Positions 22,862 through 32,376 of a stretch of DNA of 64,000 nt are shown here, one piece after another (within the stretch, counting starts at the first letter, position 1; each line of letters opens with the position of its first letter). The stretch covers positions 186,001 to 250,000 of the forward strand of contig NW_026251756.1 in assembly GCF_025024155.1 (NCBI RefSeq), read 5' to 3'. The translations under genes and the position numbers were made by a program. The DNA is from Gamsiella multidivaricata. Lineage: Eukaryota > Mortierellomycota > Mortierellomycetes > Mortierellales > Mortierellaceae. The notes under the pieces are model-generated. The model saw only the letters and a list, made by a program, of their open reading frames with translations, had not been told where the DNA came from and did not search any database.

Positions 22862-24508
22862 CTATACCTGGTGCTGCTGCATATGCTGCTGCGCCTGTTG
22901 ATGACTCGTCAACACCTCCTCCATGGCTCTCAGGCCGTCCGCAGGCAAGTCGAGCGACGACTGAGCGTTCCCAAGCACCTGTACTATACCAGGTCCACTG
23001 GGAGGCGTTGGACCCGTTAATGACATCGAACTGACACTAGGCAGTTCAGGATTCACAAGGGTCGATATCGTGGATGAGTTATGTACAAATACAGGCGCGC
23101 TATCTACAAAAACGAAAGAAATCATAAAGGGCTCCGCATTAGTCATATTGATCCTTGGTCGTAAACGCGAATGAAGCAGTAGATGCGTCGACAATATTTT
23201 TGTCGCCACCAAAAAAGAGTTGCTTTCATTTCTGCAGTATTTCACAGCAAACGTACCTGGGTTGCTGGTTCCAGACACCAACGAAGGAACTCCACCCAGG
23301 AGCAGGCCATTGTTGTTGGCAGCCCCATTTTCGGCCTCTGTCTGGACAAGCAGAAACCTTCGCAGCTCCTTGACCAACGGCAGCTTAGTCGCTCCGATCT
23401 GGCCATTCTGGAGCAGGTATTCTGAGATGACATCGAGCGCGTCGTTGGCGGTCGCAGCAGTGACCTTCTTCACCTCGGGTCGATTTCTCAGGCTTGAAGC
23501 TGGGGGTTCCTTGGGTGTGAGCACGATGTTGGAGATATTGAGCTGATCTTTCAGGTAGGAAGGTCCAGATGTGTTCGATCCTGCATCGCCCTCGCCTGTC
23601 GTGCCGTTAGGAAAATATAGAGTCAATGCTAGAATGATGAGCGATAGGTCCAGAACAAGCATAAAAGAAAAAATGCTCCGTAGAAGAGGGGCTGTTGCAA
23701 TTCCACCCTTACCCTTATTGTCGGCATCCACATCCTCCATTTCCTTATCGCCATCACCGCCCTCGGCCCCATCGCTGGCATCACCGGTCTCCCCTATACC
23801 AGACCCACTGATCGAGTCCATGGTAGACGCCGAGCCGCTGGCAGCTGGACTCCCACCACCCCCGTTGACGCCACTTCGCGACTTGATTTGGCGATGCTTG
23901 ATGCCGTGCCGCCTCTTAAAGCCATGATACCATCCAGAGGTCAATCCGAGCTCTGTGACAGGAATACCCATGCGCTCCGCGATCCCCTTGGCGACCTGCG
24001 TGATAGCTGCCTCACTGGTCAGTGTCATGACGGGTGGCAGCTGGGAAGGGTCCCCAAAGCTGCTCATGGAACCATCGGTATTTTGACGCTCCTGTTCCTG
24101 TTGAATCTGAAGTTGCTCCTGCTCCAATGCCTTCAGTTCTTGAACCAGTGCCTTCTCGAACTCTGGAAACTTGACAGCCCTATGGCGCTTGGCTGATGGG
24201 TTGAGGAGCTCTGTGGCGAGACGCTCTGTGGCAGAGGAACGAAGTCTGGAAGCCGTTGATAGTGAGATGGTGAGGCCAAAGCGAGTCTTGCAGAATTGGA
24301 CAATTTCCTTGCACGAGATGGAGTTATTTCCAGTGATAGGCGCAACCGGGCTACTGCCGCCTGGACTGCCCACAAGCACAGAATCGTCGCCGCCGTTGCT
24401 TGCTTGGAGTTGCTGCTGTTGCAACAGCTGGGCTTGTTGCTGCGACTCTGTGATGAAGACGGCGATTTTTCTCCTCTGGGACTCTGTCAATGAGACGTAG
24501 TTCGGCAT
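22862..24508 (-). CDS. CENP-B/HTH-type DNA-binding protein without transposase domain
   Basis: Three exons join into 458 residues: 23713-24508, 23257-23595 and 22862-23103. Both introns read through without a stop, but each has a clean donor (GTAAGG, GTACGT) and acceptor, and the retained peptide would be hydrophobic and out of character. N-terminal residues 1-90 (SLTESQRRKIAVFI...SCKEIVQFCKTRFGLTIS.STASRL) resemble a CENP-B/psq-type helix-turn-helix. The segment GIPVTELGLTSGWYHGFKRRHGIKHRQIKSR matches the second, HTH-CENPB half (W..FKRRHGI). The rest is Gly/Ser-rich and acidic with a Gln-rich end. No DDE catalytic domain follows, so this is likely a transposase-derived chromosomal protein, such as the fission-yeast Abp1/Cbh type. 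The terminal CAG|GTATAG could also be a donor to an unseen exon. Confidence 0.72.
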   Translation of the reverse strand: MPNYVSLTESQRRKIAVFITESQQQAQLLQQQQLQASNGGDDSVLVGSPGGSSPVAPITGNNSISCKEIVQFCKTRFGLTISLSTASRLRSSATERLATELLNPSAKRHRAVKFPEFEKALVQELKALEQEQLQIQQEQERQNTDGSMSSFGDPSQLPPVMTLTSEAAITQVAKGIAERMGIPVTELGLTSGWYHGFKRRHGIKHRQIKSRSGVNGGGGSPAASGSASTMDSISGSGIGETGDASDGAEGGDGDKEMEDVDADNKGKGGIATAPLLRSIFSFMLVLDLSLIILALTLYFPNGTTGEGDAGSNTSGPSYLKDQLNISNIVLTPKEPPASSLRNRPEVKKVTAATANDALDVISEYLLQNGQIGATKLPLVKELRRFLLVQTEAENGAANNNGLLLGGVPSLVSGTSNPGTFAVKYCRNESNSFLVATKILSTHLLLHSRLRPRINMTNAEPFMISFVFVDSAPVFVHNSSTISTLVNPELPSVSSMSLTGPTPPSGPGIVQVLGNAQSSLDLPADGLRAMEEVLTSHQQAQQHMQQHQV

Positions 24509-24573
24509 GGCTCTGTTGAGTAATGCTAGTTATGTGAGGAGGGGTTTACGATAGTAATATCTTGCTGTGGATC

Positions 24574-24614
24574 TTGATGTTGACGTTGATGTTGATGTTG
24601 ATGTTGATGTTGAT
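24574..24614 (+). repeat. (GTTGAT)n hexamer repeat
   Basis: About six to seven near-perfect copies of GTTGAT lie 65-105 nt upstream of the CENP-B-type start codon, probably in its 5' leader. Confidence 0.9.
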
Positions 24615-24652
24615 AGTGTTCTGCAATGGATAGTGTTATCTTCTTGTGCTCA

Positions 24653-24736
24653 TCTCTTTCTCTTTCTCTCTCTCGCTCTCTCTTTCTCTTTCTCTCTCTC
24701 TCTCTCTCTTTCTTTCTCTTTCTCTCTCTCTCCAGG
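24653..24736 (+). repeat. CT-rich simple repeat
   Basis: A (CT)n/(CTTT)n tract of about 85 nt, purine-rich on the minus strand, lies upstream of the CENP-B-type gene. Confidence 0.9.
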
Positions 24737-25740
24737 TATGCTTTATGTGCCAGAAGGCCAACGAAGTGTTGATGAGTGTTGTTGGATTAGAGGATAGGAA
24801 AGTGGGGCGGAGTGAAAGGGTGGGGAAACACACAGCAAGTCTATCGACTGAAAAATAGTGACTGCACTTTTCTTTCCTCAGTCCTGTCGAGACTGCACCT
24901 TCGTTCTTTACCTTCTTTCATGCATGCCCTGTCTGCGGTCCGTGTCTTCCTCTCCAGCTCTTGTTGAGTGAGCATTTGCTCAGATGATAGGAATATAGAC
25001 ACCTGTATAAGGGTGCGAGAACAGCATTCATTCGTGCGAGCCATTTTTAGGTGTAGTTCACCCCCCCAGGGGACCCCAGCCGAGATGTAGTAGAACTAAC
25101 GTACGAGCCTGAACATACCTGACTTCTTGCAAATGGGGTTCGATCTGCATGCATTTTGCAGCAATCGCCCCCCTTTCTTCTCTGTGCTTTCGACACGAGG
25201 GTACATGGACGTATCGGTACTCTATTCATACCGCAAAGTTAGATCCCCATGAACCGTAGTCTACAGCTCATGGCTCGACTGCGTCCAATAAACGAGCCCT
25301 TCGACAGAACTTCAAGGTCCTTGATAGGACGCAACACGTACATGTATGCTGTATGCCGCTTTGGTTGTTTGTTTGTTTGTTTGCTTGTAAACAATGGCGT
25401 GAATGAGGGTTTAATTGCACTGACTACAAGGGTGCCTAAAGGTGAGACGCGTCACCTTTGCTTTACCATGAACATCTTTCTGGGCTGATGGACAGCATAC
25501 GTACGTTGAATATAAGCCCATGTTGGTACGGACAGTCAGTCGACGCCATCGACTAGCTGAGAAAGAGAGAGAGAGAAAGAGAGAGAGAGCGAATAACACA
25601 GCCTAGGTGTCTTGCAGCGTGTAGTGCATACGTTTGGTCTCCTTGGCACTGCATTTGGATATCCACCGGGTGTGATTGCCTCCATCATCAGCCCTAAATG
25701 GAAATTGCAGAATACTCCATTTGGGCACACGACAACAGGT
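24737..25740. other. Divergent intergenic region
   Basis: About 1 kb separates the minus-strand CENP-B-type gene from the plus-strand Nudix/CCCH gene. It holds a C-run (25062-25068) and a GA repeat (25559-25590), but no gene I can support. Confidence 0.5.
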
Positions 25741-25787
25741 CGCATGGGGAGAGAGGCTCCCCCTGGGTTCGAACCCCAGCCATTGTC
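25741..25787 (+). tRNA. Orphan 3' half of a class II (Ser/Leu-type) tRNA
   Basis: The stretch folds as the last part of a tRNA with a long variable arm: CGCAT (3' side of the anticodon stem), a perfect 6-bp variable-arm hairpin GGGGAG-AGAGG-CTCCCC, a perfect T-arm CTGGG-TTCGAAC-CCCAG, then CCATTGT as the 3' acceptor strand plus discriminator C. The matching 5' parts (ACAATGG acceptor strand, D-arm A box, ATGCG anticodon stem) are absent in the preceding 250 nt, so this is a fragment and not a working gene. A long variable arm is found in tRNA-Ser and tRNA-Leu. It lies 190 nt upstream of the Nudix/CCCH start codon, where its B-box-like GGTTCGAACCC might still bind TFIIIC. Confidence 0.7.
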
Positions 25788-25978
25788 AAAGTGGAGTGTC
25801 TCCCCGTCTTTCCCTTCTTTTTCTTCTTTCTTCCTTCCATCCTCCATCCCCATCCACAGTCGCCACCAAACCCACCAAAGCAAACCAGGAGTCCCTTCGT
25901 TACTCTCGTTTATCCTCCGTCCCAACCTATATCTCCGTCAAAGTCGAGTCCCTTGCTCTTTCCTTGGACATACTCTCA

Positions 25979-28549
25979 ATGGACAAGTCCTTGCACGTTA
26001 CAGGAATCCTCATTTACCGTCATCAGCGGAACTCGACAGAGATCTTATTAGTCAACGATTCTTTTAACCACAAGCGACACTGGACAGCTCCCAAGGGCAG
26101 AGTCATCGGCGATGAAGACGAGCTCAAGTAAGGGAAACTGCCAGATTGCATCCTGATGCTGATCAAGCTCAAGGATGAACTCGATGGAAACCAGTTCCTT
26201 GCGACAGGAACTAATCATCTGTTTGTTCCACTTCTTGCTTACCATAGAGCTGCTTTGCGAGAGACCCTCGAGATCACTGGACTCTCGGTCAAGGACTTGA
26301 GGGTCGAGGACGCCTTCCGCGCCGAGATCAAGTACCTCTCAGGCACTAGGTAAGCCTTTGTCTTTCTTCTTTGCGATCAGCAGAGTCCTCCCTTGAACAA
26401 GAGTGGGTTTAATCGCTAATATATTTTACATCGCCCTTTTTTTCCCCGTGAGCAGACCCAAGCGTGTTGTCTATTACTTGGCTGAGCTGATCGACAGCGC
26501 CAAGGTCCTTCCCACGGGCGAAGGCGTTCAATTTGCGTGGTGCAACCTTCAGCAGGCGACCGACAAAGCCCTCTACAGAACCATGCAGGATGTCCTCCGC
26601 AGTGCCTTTGCTGCGGCTGAAACTAGTCGCGCTAAGGCTCTGGCTGCTGCTCCACCAAAGCTGCACCGCAATCACTCTAATAACAATAGCAACAATGCCG
26701 GCGACTCCCTCGAGAGCAACATGAAGAACCTCAACATCGCTCTCCCTCTGGACTCTCAGCGCCAGGCTATCACTCGGGACTACAACACCCGCGGTAGCAG
26801 CCAGCACCGCGATCGTGATCAGCACCGTGATGGCAGTGCCTCCGGAGGCCGCTATAACAACGACAATGGTATATTGCACGCTGTCTGTGTTTCAAATCAT
26901 TAAATCGTCAATCATACCGACAAGATCGACAAGACTAATATGCTTGATATCTTCCTTCTATCTTGTGTCGTCTTCTAGGCGGCCCCAGTCGTTCACATGC
27001 GGACAACCCTAACTACAAGACCCGTCTTTGCGAAAGATTTGAGGCAGAACAGTTCTGTCCCTACTATGCCAAGTGCACCTTTGCACACGGCATGGCCGAG
27101 TTGCGTCAGCGTCCCGCGAACCCTGATCAGCAAGACAAACCCGTCTCGGCTGTTCAGGCCTCGTACCAGAACCGCGCCAGGCGTGAGACTACTGAGAACG
27201 AGTTCCACAAGACTCGGCTCTGTGAGCGCTTTATGAACGATGGCGAGTGTCCCTTTGGCACCAGATGTACTTATGCTCACGGACGCGAGGAGCTTCGCCA
27301 GCGTGTAGGATATCAGAACAACAACAGCAGCATCAACAGCAGCATCAACAGCAGCATCAACAGCAGCATCAACAGCAGCATCAACAGCAGCAACAACAAC
27401 AACGGCAGCAATAACAACAACAACAACGGAGGATTCAATGGCCAGAACAGGAACTACCCCAGGGACGGTCAGAGTGGTGATCGAGCCTATAGATCCAATG
27501 GCGAAGGTTACCAGGACCGAGGTTACCGCCCACAGCAGCAGCAGCAGCAGCAGCAGTCTAGCGAGGGCCCAGATGACCGTGCCTACCGATTGAACCGTTC
27601 GGAAGGACCCAACCGATCAACCTTTGCAGATCGCGAGAACCGTGATGGTCCTTATCGACCACCTCAGGCACTTGACCAGGAGAGATCTATGCGACCCCAG
27701 CTTGAAACTACCAGTTCCACCGGAGCATATCGTGTTCCTCAGGCACGTGGCCTTCCCAGTCAAACCTCAGATGATAATAGCCTGAACCGATCTGTTCTCG
27801 CACCAAGGGCTACGATTGCAGCGCCTGTTGCCGCGGCTCCATCGCCCTCACCTGCGTCTACTTCTGCCACGCAAACTCCCAAGGGTGTTTCACCAGCAGG
27901 CACGCCTGTTTTGGGATCGGACAAGGGTGGAAATAGTCGTCGCCGTGTCCAGGATTTCGATGAAAAGCCTAGGGCCAAGGTCATGGAGATGTCTAGCGAG
28001 GACATGGAAAAGTTCCAGCTTCGTCGACCTGAGACGCCTGTGGCCGCCAAGCCTGATTCGAAGCAGGCCCAGCGTGATCAGTTGATTCAGGACCTGCAAA
28101 AGTTTTTCCAGAACAATCAGCAAGGCGTCCTGGACAAGAAGCAGCAGCAACAGCAGCTCCAGGATGAGATCAAGGAGGTGACTCGGCTTGAGATGCGAAA
28201 CGCGTTGACCAAGGCGCAGTTGTATTACATCCTGATTGCGGCATTGTTCACGGAGACATCGGTGGAGACATGGAAGAAGGTGTTGGTCGAGAAGGAGAAG
28301 TTGCTGGCGAACTTTGTGCGCTCGAATGAGGACCAGCTGACGTTGATGCGTGCATGGGAGCAACTGTTTGTCAAGCACCGACCGAACATGATGGCGAGAG
28401 CACCCATCGTGCTGAAGGCCCTGTATGATGCCGAGTTGGTGGAGGAAGATGTGATGCTGGCGTGGTATGATTTGCCAACGACGGATGCGGAGCTCAAGAA
28501 GAAGTGTGTTGTCTTTGTGGACTGGCTTCGCTCTGCAGAAGAGGAGTAA
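25979..28549 (+). CDS. Nudix domain + tandem CCCH zinc fingers + W2 domain fusion protein
   Basis: Four exons join into 744 residues: 25979-26127, 26248-26349, 26456-26868 and 26979-28549. Residues 1 to about 145 follow Ap4A hydrolase NUDT2 (RHWTAPKGRVIGDEDEL, then KAALRETLEITGL, then RPKRVVYYLAEL). The Nudix box keeps GX5E and RE, but the last catalytic Glu of REUXEE is Ile. Next come two CX8CX5CX3H fingers with the TTP-type lead-in: YKTRLCERFEAEQFCPYYAK and HKTRLCERFMNDGECPFGTR. These typically bind AU-rich mRNA elements. A disordered Asn/Ser/Gln/Arg region (about 330-600) follows. The final 170 residues are a W2/eIF5C HEAT domain with both aromatic-acidic boxes (LVEEDVMLAWYDL; FVDWLRSAEEE at the very end, like eIF5), which binds initiation factors. 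One gene thus joins nucleotide, RNA and initiation-factor modules. The exact role is unknown. Confidence 0.9.
27316..27396 (+). repeat. 12-bp coding repeat AACAGCAGCATC (NSSI repeat)
   Basis: At least five near-perfect copies encode (NSSI)n in the linker after the second CCCH finger, followed by an Asn-rich run. The unit equals CATCAACAGCAG read in another frame, where it would encode HQQQ. Confidence 0.9.
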
Positions 28550-28970
28550 TGGTGGATCACTAGTCGCCAACGTCTTGGATCGTTTCTTTTTCTATTTTTC
28601 TATCTTTCTATCTCCTTTTTTTTTATTACTTTCCATCATCAGTCATCAAGTCGTGTTGCACTTGGTATTCTTATGATGGCCTTTCCAGGCATTGCAGAAA
28701 GCGTTTGTTATTGTTATTATCGTTATTATATTGATTAGTATCATCGTAGAATTTAAAATATACGCGATCTTTTTCTTTTCGAGAATGAAGGTTCGAGCTC
28801 GCGTTGGATGTTGCAACCGTGCCCTGATCCATAAACACGCGTTTGATGAGGACATTCATATCGTCTTGGTGCGTAAATAAGGTTACGATTAAGACGTTGT
28901 TCACACGAAGCAAGGCATTCTTTTAATCCGATTTTATAATTTTTTTTTATGGCCGTGCCCAACGAATCTA
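28550..28970. other. Convergent 3' region
   Basis: This 421-nt, T/A-rich spacer lies between two converging stop codons. TTATTGTTATTATCGTTATTATA at 28705-28730 is a short AT-rich repeat. No gene seen. Confidence 0.6.
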
Positions 28971-30638
28971 TTACTGCTGCTGCTGCATGGCGCCGGCACC
29001 CTTCCAGTGGATGGCCAAGTTAGGGCGTGCCTCCTCAATTCTCGAGGTAACTCTTTCCCATGCACTTTGTTCGTCATCTGGATCCTCTGGATGGTCACCG
29101 TGGTCGTCGTGAGGCGGAGGTACGTGTGATCGGTCACCATTTCCTGCAATTTCCAGGCGAATTAGAGACGGCAAGAGGCCCTTGATGAGGCAGACGCCCA
29201 GCTGCGTGTAGTCTTCGCGCGAGATGCTGTTGCAGCCTACATCCAGATGGACCAATTTCTCGAGCAACTGGTTCGAAGAGCTCGTGCCGTTGGGAATTCT
29301 GGCGCTCAGCGGTGTAGTGGGCGAGGTAACCGTGGCGGATGAAACGGCAGATGTTGGCGAGATGACCGCGTGGTTGTTCTCGAGGGCCTCGTGAAGGACG
29401 TTGATCTGATTCTCGTACAGTCCAAGACTCTCGAGAGAGCTGGCGCCGACAAGACCATGCCAGCCCAGAACACCGACCTTGTTGGATCCGAGCTCAAGGT
29501 TCTTTAACGTCGTGTTATGTCCTGTAGGTGTAGAGTCCTGTGGGTCTGCGGATGTCGGTGGTGGTGATGTGGACGTGAGCGCTGCCCCGAGGGCACGGGC
29601 ACCCCTGTTTCCGATACGGTTGTTTCTCATGCGTACAGTCGTCAGACCATGATTATGACGGAGGGCGTCTGCCAAAAAGGTCGCTCCGATCGATGAGATA
29701 TTGCAATAGTCCATCCACAGCTCCTGCAGCGTCTGATTGATCTTCAAGGACGCAGCAATTGACTCCAGGACCGCGTCGCCATCGGATCGAATCTCTTGCT
29801 CCTGTTCTGGCGCGAGGCGCTTGTTCAAGACCTGAACATCATCGTCCCACTGGATCTTATCCTCGTCTCCTTCCTCGACCGGCAAGGGAGGATCCATACA
29901 GGAGCTCATCCGGAGTCTCTGCAGCACCTTGTTCGTCTCGAGCGCACGTCCGATCGCTCGACCAGCCTCCTCCGAGATCTCGTTGTCGCTCAAGTCAATC
30001 TCTGTCAGTCCGCCTTGCTCGATCTGATCCTGGCTCGCCAACAAATTCGCGATCGATCTCGTGCCGGGCTCCTCAAACGAGTTCAAACACAGATCCAGTT
30101 TCTGCAGCGTACTGTTGTTCGGGCCACTGTCGTTCCCGCGGCTCAAAGCCGTGCACAGGACCTCGATATCTTGGTCCGTCAGCCTGTTCCTCGCCAGATT
30201 CAATTCTGTCAATGTGTCGTTCTTCTCCAACGCCTCAGCCAAGTACCTGACGCTCGTGTCATGATGGCCTCCCAAGCCCTTGTTCTCCAGATCCAATCGC
30301 TTGAGCCCCTTGTTCTTTGCCAAGCCCTCAGCCAGGACCTTAATCACGCCCTCATCGCTTCCAAGCCGATCATTTCCGATATTCAACCGCTCCAAAGTCG
30401 TGTTCTGTTCCAGGGCCAGAGCCAAGGCCGTGGCCGCGGTCTCGTCAAAGGAATGTCCGGAGGCGTAGAATTCCTGTAGGGTCGTATTGGATTTGAGGGC
30501 CTCGAAGACCTGACCGAGTTCAGAGGATGTGATTCGACGGAAGGAGAGGATATGAAGCGAGGTGAAGGACGAGTCGTTCTCGCTTAAACGCTTCACCCAC
30601 GACTCGACACTGTTTGCGTTTCCACCACCCCAAGCCAT
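28971..30638 (-). CDS. Leucine-rich-repeat protein, ribonuclease-inhibitor/NLRC3 type
   Basis: One uninterrupted exon encodes 555 residues from MAWGGGNANSVESW. About ten LRRs of the 28-residue ribonuclease-inhibitor class are visible, with the pattern 'tLqxLxLxxNxixxxGaxalaxaLxxN': for example NTTLERLNIGNDRLGSDEG, NDTLTELNLARNRLTDQDI, GGLTEIDLSDNEISEEAG and NHGLTTVRMRNNRIGNRG. There is no signal peptide, membrane segment, NACHT or kinase domain, so this is a cytosolic scaffold-like LRR protein. Partner and pathway cannot be read from sequence. A Ser/Thr/Pro-rich insert (about 460-480) interrupts the repeats, and the C-terminus ends in a helical cap and a Gln run. The frame is open further upstream, but that segment is Lys/Pro-rich and contains a poly-A tract, so the ATG at 30638 is preferred. 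Confidence 0.82.
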   Translation of the reverse strand: MAWGGGNANSVESWVKRLSENDSSFTSLHILSFRRITSSELGQVFEALKSNTTLQEFYASGHSFDETAATALALALEQNTTLERLNIGNDRLGSDEGVIKVLAEGLAKNKGLKRLDLENKGLGGHHDTSVRYLAEALEKNDTLTELNLARNRLTDQDIEVLCTALSRGNDSGPNNSTLQKLDLCLNSFEEPGTRSIANLLASQDQIEQGGLTEIDLSDNEISEEAGRAIGRALETNKVLQRLRMSSCMDPPLPVEEGDEDKIQWDDDVQVLNKRLAPEQEQEIRSDGDAVLESIAASLKINQTLQELWMDYCNISSIGATFLADALRHNHGLTTVRMRNNRIGNRGARALGAALTSTSPPPTSADPQDSTPTGHNTTLKNLELGSNKVGVLGWHGLVGASSLESLGLYENQINVLHEALENNHAVISPTSAVSSATVTSPTTPLSARIPNGTSSSNQLLEKLVHLDVGCNSISREDYTQLGVCLIKGLLPSLIRLEIAGNGDRSHVPPPHDDHGDHPEDPDDEQSAWERVTSRIEEARPNLAIHWKGAGAMQQQQ

Positions 30639-30932
30639 ACTTGTATCAATAAAGTTGGTTTTGCGTTTGTGCTTGTTGGACGGAGGAGGTGTTGCGGTTG
30701 TTTCTCGTTCAGGCAACGAGAAGTAGATGGGGGAATATTTGATGCTTGACAATGGAAGGGGAAAGAAAGTAGAGAATGACGAATGGGACAGGAATCGCTC
30801 TTTTCCAGAACCGTTTGGCATGCTGTCCCCTTTTTTTTTTTTTTTACAAAAGGGGGGTGAAAGTGTGGCTGAGTACATTGTATTTTTTATTTTCCTTTGT
30901 AACTGAATGACCGAGAGACGCATCCCTCTTCT

Positions 30933-32089
30933 TCAAAGGGACACTCGTCCTGAAAGCCGCGACAGCCCCTTTGCAAAGGCCCGCCAGTCAACAGGCGCCC
31001 TATCCTGCAAAGAAGGCGGATCTTCTATTGCCGCTGTAGCCATCTCTGACAGATATCGAATGACTTCCTATAAGGTGCGGTGAGAACGCAATGTGATTTC
31101 CCTCCATTATCAGAACTCTGCACCTCAGCGGACTCACTGTTTATCAAAAACAAACCCTGACCTTACCTGAGCCTCATTTGGCGATGAGTCCAGATATGCG
31201 CGTAGGTTACGCATGGCTGTATCGACCGTCAATGGGTTGGATCGATCGGACAGCTTGCGGAAAATCAGACGTGCTTTCGCCTTTCGATCGATACTCTCCG
31301 CCGATACATTTTTCATAATGTTATCTGTTCCAAAAGAATAAAAAGAAGGGGACCGAATTGGGGAGAAAAGTCAGCGGCCCTGCAGGAGACAGTCCCCTGT
31401 TCCTCTGTGTCCTCGTTGTCGCCTCATTTTTAGTCCTTACCATGGTTCAGTATAGGTACTATTTTTCCAAGCTGCAGAAAATGCGACCGCACGCCTGCAA
31501 TTAGATCGTCCATCGCATTGTTGCTCACAATTGTCTACACGCGCATAAACGAGACGAGGTAGTCGTCAGCGACTCAACGGGGGCTCCCTTCAAAAATCCA
31601 ATGAGCCACTGTCGCCAAACATTCCTTTCTGTTTCACACCAATACCAATGTGTCATCATTCAGACCCGTTCGCGAGTCTCTATTCAATAGTATCGCCATC
31701 AATGCGCTGTCCGACAATCCAGGGTTCTTGAGTAGCCGCTTCCGTAACGCAGCTGAAGGATCCAGAAGCTCTTCCTCTGAAGGCAGTTCATCCTGCGTAA
31801 CCCCATTCCCCATCACGGCGGTATCATCATCGTATCCATCTTGCAGCGTCTCAAGAAACGACCTGATAATATCAATCGCTCCATCACCTCCCCCAATATT
31901 CCTGGTTGTGCTTTCCGGTGTCGTTTGTCGTAGCAGTCCAGCGAGGTGATCAGTCCACTGAAAGGATTGCTCAAGGTACACGGGAGTCCATTGCTGATCA
32001 AACTGAGCATGAGTCGCGAGTGGGATAGAGGCTTGCTGCAGGATCCGGGCGACGATCCTCAGCTCGGGATGTGTTTGAGCGAGATTCAT
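30933..32089 (-). CDS. Unrecognised 276-residue protein, four exons
   Basis: Exons 31646-32089, 31441-31534, 31167-31324 and 30933-31067 join in frame with good GT-AG borders, so a real gene is likely although I do not recognise the family. The protein looks largely helical and soluble, without signal peptide or membrane helix. Notable stretches are MNLAQTHPELRIVARILQQA at the start, an acidic DELPSEEELLD in the middle, IVSNNAMDDLIAGVRSHFLQ, and a basic ESIDRKAKARLIFRKLSD. It starts head to head with the Memo gene, 287 nt apart. Its end lies about 295 nt before the start of the LRR gene on the same strand. Confidence 0.65.
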
Positions 32090-32376
32090 TCATCCGGAAA
32101 CGTCTTTGACGAGAATCGAATGATGGTAGGCAGGCAGGCAGGCAGGCAGATACAGGCGAACTGACCACAGGGCGAAGCTGGACTTGTTCTAGAAGTCACG
32201 CGTAGAGGCGTGCAGGGGGTTTAATTGAAGTGACGCCCGCGCAGAGCTCCCTTTCTTCTCTCCCGTCCTCATTCCCTTGCCTCCCTCTCATCCCAACCCC
32301 ACACCCCCGACCCCTCTTTGAAAACTCGACTCGAGAATATCTAACGCTAGGTCTTGCCGGAAAGAAAAAAAAAAGA
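32090..32376. promoter_or_regulatory. Divergent promoter with (GGCA)n repeat
   Basis: The 287-nt spacer separates two head-to-head genes. It holds a (GGCA)5 tract near 32129-32149, a C/T-rich block (32250-32310) and an A11 run 8 nt before the Memo start codon. No clear TATA box. Confidence 0.5.

Noticed and set aside
27890..28570. 226-codon minus-strand frame
   Set aside because: Antisense to the W2 domain exon, Leu/His/Arg-rich, no motif.
29759..30479. Plus-strand frames of 163 and 227 codons
   Set aside because: They lie opposite the LRR coding exon, and codon bias there keeps the other strand open. No family motif.
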